From the NCBI GenBank assembly GCA_964387645.1, contig CAYLYM010000039.1, forward strand, positions 1 to 30,642: a stretch of DNA of 30,642 nucleotides, in the 5' to 3' direction. The first letter of the stretch is position 1, and each line of letters opens with the position of its first letter. Under the pieces are notes generated by a model. It was not told the origin of the DNA. It saw only the letters and a list, made by a program, of their open reading frames with translations, and did no database searches. The DNA comes from CAYLYM01 sp964387645 (GTDB taxonomy: Bacteria; Calditrichota; Calditrichia; RBG-13-44-9). Of the stretch, positions 23,448 through 30,642 are shown one piece after another. Made by a program: the position numbers and the translations under genes.

Positions 23448-25646
23448 ATGAGTATAGTAAAGAATAGAAAAATAAATCTTGTTGTGCTGATTTTTTTTTT
23501 ACTGTCACCTGGTGTTATTTTTGCTTTACCAGATACCGGTCACAAGGTGGACATGACTCACCGCATGATGATGCTGGCTATCCAGTTAGGCATCATATCT
23601 TTTGGAGCAAAAATAGGTGGAATACTTTTTGAAAAGATGAATATCCCGGCCGTGTTGGGAGAGCTAACCACCGGGATGATCATCGGACCCTTTGCTTTAG
23701 GCGGAATTCCATTTTACGGCTTTCCCAATGGTCTATTTCCACTTTTTTCCGATCAATTTCCTGTTTTCCCCGAACTTTACGGTTTTGCCTCTATTGCCGC
23801 AATTTTGCTCCTCTTCATTGTCGGATTAGAGACGGATATTAACTTGTTCAAACGATTTTACCGCGCCGGGGTGGCGGTAGGTCTCGGCGGCGTAATATTC
23901 TCTTTCGTATTCGGATCCGCCATTATGGTACTGTTCAGTCAGTGGGTAATAGGGATTCCTATCGGTTTTTTTCATCCTTCGGCGCTTTTTTTAGGGGCAA
24001 TCTCGTCTGCTACTTCTGTTGGCATAACCGCACGTATTCTTTCCGAAAAGCAAAAATTAGGTTCCCCGGAAGGGGTAACCATTTTAGCGGGAGCGGTAAT
24101 CGATGATGTGATCGGGATCATTTTATTAGCGATTATCCTTGGCATTATCAACGTATCGCAGTCGGGTGGTATCATCGACTGGCTCAGCATAGAAATCATC
24201 GCAGCGAAGGCTATTGGCATCTGGCTCATTGCCACATTTGTCAGTCTGGCAACTGCCGGAAAAATTAGTTTTATGCTCAAACTGTTCAAGGGGAAAACAT
24301 CAATAGCCTTGATGTCTTTAGGTCTTGCCTTCATTCTGTCAGGTTTGTTTGAGCAGGTGGGACTTGCCATGATCATCGGAGCGTATGTTATGGGTTTGTC
24401 CCTCTCTCAAACCGATATCAGCCAGGTTATTCAGGAAAAATTACATCCAATTTATAAACTTTTAGTCCCCATATTCTTTTGCGTAATGGGAATGTTGGTT
24501 GACTTCAGCGCTATTAGTTCTGCACCGATACTTCTATTCGGTTTGATCTACTCAATGGTTGCTATTTTAGCGAAAGTGCTGGGTTCCGGTATTTCTGCGC
24601 TTTTTTTCAATTTTAATGTACGTGGAGCGACGCGAATTGGTTTCGGAATGCTGCCCCGCGGCGAGGTAGCGTTGATTATGGCCGGTGTAGGATTAGCTGC
24701 CGGCGCAATTGAGCCAAAGCTATTCAGCGTGTCCGTCCTGATGGTAGTAGTAACTACTATGGCAGCTCCGCCAATCCTGGTCAGATTGTTGAAAAATCCG
24801 CAGCCCGGCACCAGAAAGAAAGTCCAAACCCGGGATATAAAAACACTTTCTTTCCCTTTTCCCTCTCCAGAAATAACAGACCTGCTAACCGGCAAGCTGT
24901 TAAAAATATTTGAGTCTGAGGGATATTTTGTCAGCTTAATTGATATCCAACACCTACAATACCAGATGCGTAAGAACAACATTGTTATTAATTTCCGCCA
25001 TCTGCCAAAAGAACTCCTGTTTTATTGCGAAGGCTCGGAAACGCCACTGATTCATGCGGTGATGTACGAAGCGATTGCAGAGTTGAATAAAACTGTTAAA
25101 GAACTACAAAAACCAGTGGACAAAGAAGCCATTGGCCGAAGGCTACAAACCAGAATTGACGTAAGTGGGGCAAAAATTAAGTTATCCCAATATCTGACCC
25201 CGGATGTGATCGAAATGAAACTTAAGGGAAATACAAAAAGTGAAATCATCGAAGAATTGCTAACTCTGCTTAAAAAGAATGGCATGATTTCAGACGTAAA
25301 AGAAGCCTGGTCTGCTATTTTGGAAAGAGAAGAAAGCATGTCTACCGGAATCCAGTATGGAATAGCGATTCCACACGGCAGAACAGATGCCGTCTCAAAG
25401 ATTGTCTGCGCCATCGGTGTAAAGCGCGCCGGAGTGGATTACGGCTCCCTCGACGGCATGCCTTCTAAGATATTTGTGCTTTCATTAGCACCTAAAACAA
25501 TAGCCTCGCCTTATTTACAATTTATGTCAGCAATCAGCCGCCTGCTGAGCAACCCTGAGGTAAGAGACCGCGTCCTTTCCTGCAAAAACAGTAGAGAACT
25601 TTACCAGACACTCACCAACGAGATTGAATATAACAATACAAAATGA
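23448..25646 (+). CDS. CPA2 cation/proton antiporter fused to a PTS EIIA domain
   Basis: The 732-residue protein starts with a signal-like helix (to about residue 26), then a Kef/NapA-type exchanger domain of about 12 helices (residues 40-425). This has NIPAVLGELTTGMIIGP, SSATSVGITARIL and the ion-binding AGAVIDDVIG (Asp219-Asp220). After a linker (430-570) comes a PTS EIIA type-2 domain (about 580-725) with AIPHGRTD, whose His643 is the expected phosphorylation site. Antiport of Na+ or K+ against H+ could thus be set by phosphotransfer from HPr or a PtsN-like system; that link is inferred. AAGGA stands five bases upstream. It follows the Usp pair after 216 bases and is probably its own unit. 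Confidence 0.92.
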   Translation: MSIVKNRKINLVVLIFFLLSPGVIFALPDTGHKVDMTHRMMMLAIQLGIISFGAKIGGILFEKMNIPAVLGELTTGMIIGPFALGGIPFYGFPNGLFPLFSDQFPVFPELYGFASIAAILLLFIVGLETDINLFKRFYRAGVAVGLGGVIFSFVFGSAIMVLFSQWVIGIPIGFFHPSALFLGAISSATSVGITARILSEKQKLGSPEGVTILAGAVIDDVIGIILLAIILGIINVSQSGGIIDWLSIEIIAAKAIGIWLIATFVSLATAGKISFMLKLFKGKTSIALMSLGLAFILSGLFEQVGLAMIIGAYVMGLSLSQTDISQVIQEKLHPIYKLLVPIFFCVMGMLVDFSAISSAPILLFGLIYSMVAILAKVLGSGISALFFNFNVRGATRIGFGMLPRGEVALIMAGVGLAAGAIEPKLFSVSVLMVVVTTMAAPPILVRLLKNPQPGTRKKVQTRDIKTLSFPFPSPEITDLLTGKLLKIFESEGYFVSLIDIQHLQYQMRKNNIVINFRHLPKELLFYCEGSETPLIHAVMYEAIAELNKTVKELQKPVDKEAIGRRLQTRIDVSGAKIKLSQYLTPDVIEMKLKGNTKSEIIEELLTLLKKNGMISDVKEAWSAILEREESMSTGIQYGIAIPHGRTDAVSKIVCAIGVKRAGVDYGSLDGMPSKIFVLSLAPKTIASPYLQFMSAISRLLSNPEVRDRVLSCKNSRELYQTLTNEIEYNNTK

Positions 25647-26321
25647 AACATAAGATTTTCTATATATTAAGATAGAAATGCACTACTGGATTTTTATGAG
25701 TAAAGTCTAAATTTTCCCAGAAAGAATAAAACAGAAATCCTGAAATTTTTATAACTTCTAAATCCTCGCTTAATATATTTTACCTGTTACAAAATCACTC
25801 GCGTCATTGTCACAATTTTCAACAAAATTCAGCTCAGCACTTTGGTGATTTTATATTTCATTGTAAAAAATCTGATCCAGATTTGCTTTATTGACGAAGA
25901 AAAGTTTCTTAAAAAGGTTAATTCAGTTAAGTATAAATTAAAGAACTTTTTAAGTGTTACGATTATATGAATATCAAACAAAGATACAAATTATATCAGT
26001 ACAAGAGTTGACAGTGAATAAGGGAAGCACACTAGTATTAATTAAATATAAATAAAACAGAAAAATGAATTATAATGTTTTTATTCCTTTATTTGAAAAT
26101 TCGATAGTGGTTTTGCAGAAAAAACTCGGTTCACAGAGCTTATTTAGTTTTTACAAGCAGTTTAATGTCTGGTTAATTTTTGATTTCATTCCAGGGGACA
26201 AGGGCGCAAATTAATGACAATTGGTTTATTTTTGTTACTTAAACTATTCGTTTTTTGCTTTATACGCTGATTTTGAATTTTAAATTTCACGTATATATTT
26301 ATCAAAAAACAGTTCAGTGCA
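25647..26321. other. Long AT-rich intergenic region before the hybrid kinase
   Basis: This stretch of 675 bases has no gene I can support. A weak hairpin, TTTCTAT with ATAGAAA (25657-25678), follows the antiporter but lacks a U-tract. A TTGACA at 26008-26013 has only a poor -10 partner (TAGTAT at 26033). A 49-codon frame at 26065-26214 looks like chance. Confidence 0.5.
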
Positions 26322-29075
26322 ATGCAAGAGTCTAATGAAATGTATAAGACTTTGATAAACACATGCCCGGACGGGATTATTGCAACTAATTTAGAGGGAT
26401 GTATTACTTATGCATCTCCACGGGCTCTTGAAATGTATGGTTCAAAAAAGAAAGAAGAATTAATCGGCAGAAACGTTTGTGAATTTATCGCTACCGAAGA
26501 TCATGAAAAGGTAAAATTCAACCTTAAAAAAGTAATGAAAGACGGAGTGGTTAAAAATGTTGAATATACCCTTCTGAAAACAGATGGTTCACGTTTCATT
26601 GGAGAATTAAGTATTGCATTAATTAAAGATGATCAGAGAAAACCAAAGGGTTTTGTTGCAATTATGCGAGATATCACCGAGCGCAAACAGGTGGAAGAAA
26701 AATTCGCTTATGAAAGGCACTTGCTTCGTGCCCTATTAGATACAACACCTGATAATATCTATTTTAAAGATAAAAATAGTCGTTTCATCCGAACCAGTAA
26801 AGCCATGGCGCAATGGTTTGGGCTGAATGATCCTGATCAGATTGTAGGCAAAACAGACTTTGATTTTTTCTCAGAAGAACATGCACAACAAGCATATAAA
26901 GATGAACAAGAAATAATTCAAACGGGGCGTGCTCTGATTGGTATTGAGGAAAAGGAAACATGGCCTGATGGTCGTGAGACCTGGGTTTCTACAACAAAAA
27001 TGCCTTTGCGTGATGAACAGGGGAAAATAATAGGTACTTTTGGTATTTCCAGGAATATTACTGAACGCAAATTAGCTGAATTAGAAATGCAAAAAGCTAA
27101 AAAAGCGGCAGAAGAGGCTAACAAGGCTAAGTCTGAATTTCTTGCAAATATGAGTCACGAAATTCGTACTCCATTAAACGGTGTCATCGGAATGACTCAC
27201 CTGTTGCGGGAAACTAATCTGACACGAGAACAAAGAGAATATGTCGAAATTATTAACAAAAGTGCCAATACATTATTAACTGTAATCAATGATATTCTTG
27301 ACTTTTCGAAAATCGAAGCAGGGAAATTGGACCTGGAAGTCATCGATTTTGATCTACGTGTAACAGTAGAAGATGTAGCGGATATGCTTGCTTTGAAAGC
27401 GTACGAAAAAGGGCTCGAATTTGCTTGCCTGATCGACCAGGATGTACCTTCATTGATCCGCGGCGATCCAGGTAGAATGCGGCAAATCCTGATCAATCTG
27501 ATCAACAATGCTATTAAATTTACACACGAGGGAGAGGTAGTAATCCGCGTTAAACTCGAGGAAGAAAGTGGAACGCATGTCACTATTCGCTTTAGCGTCT
27601 CCGACACTGGCATCGGCATCCCTAAAGATAAAATGCACCGCTTGTTCCAGTCTTTCTCGCAAGTGGATGCATCCACGACTCGAAAATACGGCGGTTCTGG
27701 CCTGGGATTAGCCATATCTAAAAAACTGGCAGAGATGATGGGCGGACAGATCGGTGTAGAAAGTGAAGAAGGAAAAGGCTCCACCTTCTGGTTTACCGCC
27801 GTATTTGAAAAACAAAAACAAACAAAAGAAACCAAATTTGCCTCTTTTGATGAAGTTCGCCAAAAACGAATTCTTATCGTCGATGATCATCCTACCAATC
27901 GATACATCTTGAGAGAACAGCTCAAATCCTGGGGCTGTCAGTTTGATGAAGCTTCTGATGGGGTTGAAGCATTGAATAAGCTTCACCAAGCTAAAATTGA
28001 CGGCAATCCATTCGATATTGTTATTCTGGATATGCAGATGCCAGAGATGGATGGTGAGACTTTGGGACGAAAAATTAAAGAGGATCCCACACTTAGCGAT
28101 ACCATTCTGGTCATGTTGACCTCGGTAGGTAAACGCGGTGACGCCGCTCGTTTGCACAAGATTGGCTTTGCCGCTTACCTCACCAAGCCAATTAAACAAT
28201 CGCAACTTTACGACTGCCTGGCCACGATCATTAATAAAAAATTAACAACTACCAAACATCAGTCCGAAACGATTGTTACCAAACACTCCATAGATGACAA
28301 CAGCAAGCATAAAATACGCATTCTTTTAGCCGAAGATAATCTAATAAATCAGAAAGTAGCCTTAAAGATTCTGGAAAAATTAGGCTACCGTGCCGATGCG
28401 GTGGCGAATGGCAAAGAAGTTATTGAGGCATTGAAAAATAAACATTATGATGTGGTTTTAATGGACGTGCAAATGCCGGAGATGGATGGTTTTAAAGCAG
28501 CAAAGGTGATTCGAGACGTCAAATCGGATGTACCCAATCACGATATTCCGATCATCGCCATGACCGCACATGCCATGAAAGGAGATCGGGAGCGTTGCCT
28601 TGAGGTAGGTATGAATGATTACGTAGCCAAACCAATTCAACCCCAGGAGCTATTACAGGTGCTCCAGAGATGGATTCACAGCAAATCACCAGACGAGGCT
28701 TCAACAAACTTAGAGACAAACTCATCGGCTAAAAAACTCTTCGACCGATCGCGGTTATTGGAACGTCTGGGTGGCGACGAGGAACTGTTGACCGAAGTGA
28801 TCGATTTATTCTTAAAAGATGTTCCTGTTCAGGTAGAGAAATTAGAGCAAGCTTTGCAAAATAAAGATGCCGAACTGGTGGAGAGTATCGGACATTCAAT
28901 TAAAGGTGCCTTCGCAAATATCGAAGCACTAAAATTAAAAGAAACAGCATTTCTAATTGAGAAAAGTGGAAAAGATAAAGATTTAGAGCGAGCCTCTTTA
29001 CATCTAAAAGAATTGAAGCAGGAATTTGAAAAATTGAAAACAATTTTGTCAAAGCTTAATCGACCGAAGAATTAG
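26322..29075 (+). CDS. Soluble hybrid histidine kinase: PAS-PAS-HisKA-HATPase-REC-REC-HPt
   Basis: The 917-residue protein has no membrane segment. Domains in order: two PAS sensors (about 5-125 and 130-250, each ending in 'DITERK' or 'NITERK'); a coiled coil; HisKA with SHEIRTPLNGVIGM (His279); HATPase with NLINNAIKFTHEGE and GSGLGLAISKKLAEMMGG; receiver 1 with LDMQMPEMDG (Asp570); receiver 2 with MDVQMPEMDG (Asp715); and an HPt domain with GHSIKGAFANIEA (His858). All phospho-sites are present, so a full relay His-Asp-Asp-His can run inside one chain and pass to an unseen response regulator. No regulator gene is next to it. There is no clear ribosome binding site, and a stop lies shortly upstream in frame, so ATG 26322 is the best start. 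Confidence 0.95.
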   Translation: MQESNEMYKTLINTCPDGIIATNLEGCITYASPRALEMYGSKKKEELIGRNVCEFIATEDHEKVKFNLKKVMKDGVVKNVEYTLLKTDGSRFIGELSIALIKDDQRKPKGFVAIMRDITERKQVEEKFAYERHLLRALLDTTPDNIYFKDKNSRFIRTSKAMAQWFGLNDPDQIVGKTDFDFFSEEHAQQAYKDEQEIIQTGRALIGIEEKETWPDGRETWVSTTKMPLRDEQGKIIGTFGISRNITERKLAELEMQKAKKAAEEANKAKSEFLANMSHEIRTPLNGVIGMTHLLRETNLTREQREYVEIINKSANTLLTVINDILDFSKIEAGKLDLEVIDFDLRVTVEDVADMLALKAYEKGLEFACLIDQDVPSLIRGDPGRMRQILINLINNAIKFTHEGEVVIRVKLEEESGTHVTIRFSVSDTGIGIPKDKMHRLFQSFSQVDASTTRKYGGSGLGLAISKKLAEMMGGQIGVESEEGKGSTFWFTAVFEKQKQTKETKFASFDEVRQKRILIVDDHPTNRYILREQLKSWGCQFDEASDGVEALNKLHQAKIDGNPFDIVILDMQMPEMDGETLGRKIKEDPTLSDTILVMLTSVGKRGDAARLHKIGFAAYLTKPIKQSQLYDCLATIINKKLTTTKHQSETIVTKHSIDDNSKHKIRILLAEDNLINQKVALKILEKLGYRADAVANGKEVIEALKNKHYDVVLMDVQMPEMDGFKAAKVIRDVKSDVPNHDIPIIAMTAHAMKGDRERCLEVGMNDYVAKPIQPQELLQVLQRWIHSKSPDEASTNLETNSSAKKLFDRSRLLERLGGDEELLTEVIDLFLKDVPVQVEKLEQALQNKDAELVESIGHSIKGAFANIEALKLKETAFLIEKSGKDKDLERASLHLKELKQEFEKLKTILSKLNRPKN

Positions 29076-29579
29076 TTAAATAGATAAATAATTGAGTAAT
29101 TGAGTAAATTGTCTATTTTTGGAAAAATATCGCTACGACGACAATCCACCATTTCGTAATATACGGTCATGCTTCAGTTTTTATCAAAAGTCGGGATGGG
29201 TCAAACCTGATGTCAGCTTGAGCACGGTTCTCATTGTTTTTTAAGCAAAACGGAGTAAAAAGGTCTTTTTTCTAAAATTTGTTGTAGCAGAAATCATGTT
29301 AGTTAAATAATAAGGCCTTTTTACCCCTCGATCAATAATAAAAAACTACTCTGTATTCTCAGTTTTGCTCAATGTTTTGTTGATTTTAAAACGAGAGAAC
29401 GGCATATCGTTGTTCGAACGTCGGATGGTCAAGAAAGTAATAGATCCGAATCTTTCAGAGGGTTTATAACCGATTATTTACCAGATATTTCATTGGAATT
29501 TAAAATGGAATGGAAAGACTCTTTTTGCTTGTCGTAGATCTCGCTTTATTTGAGCTTTAGACTATTAATGTTCAGGATG
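29076..29579. other. Intergenic region with an inverted repeat and short protein-like frames
   Basis: The gap between the kinase and the convergent exonuclease holds an inverted repeat, GTAAAAAGGTCTT (29255-29267) with AAGGCCTTTTTAC (29312-29324), one mismatch and a 44-base loop. On either side there are short frames without starts, one reading KYRYDDNPPFRNIRS near 29125-29235 and one reading TRERHIVVRTSDGQ to about 29537. These may be gene debris, but I do not recognise a family. Confidence 0.4.
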
Positions 29580-30257
29580 CTATTTAGTAAAATTAATTCT
29601 ATTCAGTGGGATAATAGGTTTATACAGGAACAATTTTCTCCACAGATTTAAGGTTGTGGCTGTATCGAATTCACAATAGTGGACGATTTTTTCCCACTCG
29701 CCCTTTTTATAAGCTGCAAAAACTTTCTCCCCAGAAAGTTCTTCCTTCGGACTTGGTAATCCATGCAGTTCCGCCAGAATTCCTAATGGCAGAACTTTCT
29801 GCATATCCCAGTTATAATAATTCATCATGACATCGAAATGAGGATCAGTGGAAAAACGCCTCAGATTACTGAAACGGGGATCAGCAGGGGCAATTCCATG
29901 ATGAGACATGCGTTGCAGGATGAAAGGAATGTCAAAATTAAGCCCATTATAATGGATGTATATTCCCTGATGTTTTTCCGAAATATTATTAAATTCCTGC
30001 AAAATTTGATATTCATCATCTCCGTAAATGGATTTTAAACGGATGGTTTCATCCTCAGCCACGTAAGCCAAACTAATGCAAATAATTTTACCAAAATCAC
30101 CATGTATGCTGGCAAAATTATCATAATCGAAATCAGGATTTTTTTCCTGCAGTTTGCCCACTTTTTCCAGCACTTTCTCCCTGATATTATCACTATAATC
30201 TTCCAGGGGTTTGGCAGGGATTGTTTCGATATCCAACGCTATATGATTCACAGCCAT
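29580..30257 (-). CDS. PolB-type 3'-5' exonuclease (DEDD ribonuclease H-like fold)
   Basis: The 225-residue protein carries the three exonuclease motifs: HIALDIETIP (Asp9, Glu11), YNGLNFDIPFIL (Asn104, Asp109) and HYCEFDTATT (Tyr194, Asp198), the DEDDy pattern seen in the proofreading domain of family B DNA polymerases. No polymerase domain is attached, so it belongs to the stand-alone 'predicted 3'-5' exonuclease related to PolB' group. The frame is open 22 codons further upstream, but those residues are hydrophobic and unlike the family, so I start at ATG 30257. It probably acts on DNA 3' ends in repair; the substrate is not known. Confidence 0.87.
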   Translation of the reverse strand: MAVNHIALDIETIPAKPLEDYSDNIREKVLEKVGKLQEKNPDFDYDNFASIHGDFGKIICISLAYVAEDETIRLKSIYGDDEYQILQEFNNISEKHQGIYIHYNGLNFDIPFILQRMSHHGIAPADPRFSNLRRFSTDPHFDVMMNYYNWDMQKVLPLGILAELHGLPSPKEELSGEKVFAAYKKGEWEKIVHYCEFDTATTLNLWRKLFLYKPIIPLNRINFTK

Positions 30258-30573
30258 AATATACACACTTTTTATTACAATATAAATAATAACACTTAAA
30301 CGTTCAAAACAAAATTCGGACATCTCGAATTATTACTCAAATAGTGAATTGAAACAACAACGCTATTATAAAAGTTTTGATAATTACAGTTGAAACATTT
30401 TTTTGAAAACTTTGAATAAATTGATCAAATCATGATTTTTTGCCAATTCTCATACCTAAATACCTGTATTTCTATTTTTGAAACTTTTAATTTAATCGGC
30501 AAAAATTTCTCATTGTAAAATAATCAAACGATCCCTATATTTTGATAAAACAATAAGATAGAGGATTCAAGCA

Positions 30574-30642
30574 ATGATTGGCAGATTAAAATCTCAACTT
30601 TCGATTCTGGATAGTGTTTTTAATACACGCAGGAAAAGAAGC
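30574..30642 (+). CDS. Start of an unidentified gene, cut by the window end
   Basis: GAGG at 30561-30564 stands nine bases before ATG 30574. The 23 codons read MIGRLKSQLSILDSVFNTRR and then leave the window open. This is too short to assign a family. The divergent exonuclease gene starts 316 bases upstream, so the AT-rich gap probably holds promoters for both. Confidence 0.5.
   Translation, partial: MIGRLKSQLSILDSVFNTRRKRS

Noticed and set aside
26008..26038. TTGACA promoter-like site before the kinase
   Set aside because: The -10 match (TAGTAT) is poor with 19-base spacing, and it lies nearly 290 bases upstream of the start.
26065..26214. A 49-codon ORF in the gap before the hybrid kinase
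   Set aside because: No ribosome binding site, no recognisable family, and the composition matches the surrounding AT-rich spacer.
29400..29440. TTCGAAC-containing stretch resembling a tRNA T-loop
   Set aside because: No acceptor, D or anticodon arm could be folded around it, so it is not a tRNA gene.
1..30642. CRISPR array, rRNA, insertion sequence or phage genes
   Set aside because: I looked for regularly spaced repeats, conserved rRNA segments, transposase or integrase motifs and found none.

Overview
The window looks like a scaffold piece of a Gram-negative bacterium of the FCB group, most like Calditrichota, KSB1 or Ignavibacteria. The main clue is the C-terminal secretion tag (NQNYPNPFNPKT...) on a large secreted protein at 8.5-11.0 kb. 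Other clues are the bacterial V/A-type ATPase operon with a DUF2764 gene, fairly AT-rich intergenic DNA, and several genes with no clear Shine-Dalgarno. The phylum is an inference. A run of ten Ns at 19782-19791 shows a draft assembly, and gene lesions should be read with that in mind.

Layout. 0-8.3 kb is ordinary housekeeping and transport DNA: the start of a TatD-type nuclease (-), an NhaD-like Na+/H+ antiporter (-), a secreted S9 prolyl oligopeptidase-like peptidase (+), a metallo-beta-lactamase-fold hydrolase (+), an EamA permease overlapping a YhbY RNA-binding protein (-), an exported phosphodiester glycosidase-like protein (+) and a LOG-family protein (-). 8.4-11.0 kb holds a secreted HExxH metallopeptidase with a beta-propeller and sorting tag, broken by at least four lesions. 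11.2-14.07 kb is a patchwork: two diverged DUF2294/MpsC-like genes, two copies of a structured leader-plus-terminator element, a small membrane ORF whose frame continues past a stop, a DksA-like/universal-stress-protein chimeric pseudogene broken by a 17-bp tandem duplication, and an N-terminal stub of a lysine 2,3-aminomutase (KamA-like) protein. 14.07-21.06 kb is a V/A-type ATPase operon in the order E, DUF2764, A, B, D, I, K, followed closely by two tandem universal stress proteins. 23.4-25.6 kb encodes a CPA2 cation/proton antiporter fused to a PTS EIIA domain. 26.3-29.1 kb encodes a soluble PAS-PAS-HisKA-HATPase-REC-REC-HPt hybrid kinase. A PolB-type 3'-5' exonuclease (-) and the first codons of another gene (+) close the window.

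How they fit. Monovalent-cation energetics recurs. The K subunit has side chains matching the Na+-binding site known from Enterococcus hirae NtpK (Ser57, Gln58, Gln100, Glu129), there are two cation/proton antiporters, and the DUF2294 family has been linked to a membrane-potential system. Universal stress proteins sit on both sides of the ATPase genes, degraded upstream and intact downstream. The most novel-looking signal is the pair of leader elements (11873-11996 and 12779-12896). Each has a hairpin with compensatory base changes between copies, a conserved linker and an intrinsic terminator; the second copy ends just before the second DUF2294 gene, as a riboswitch or attenuator would.
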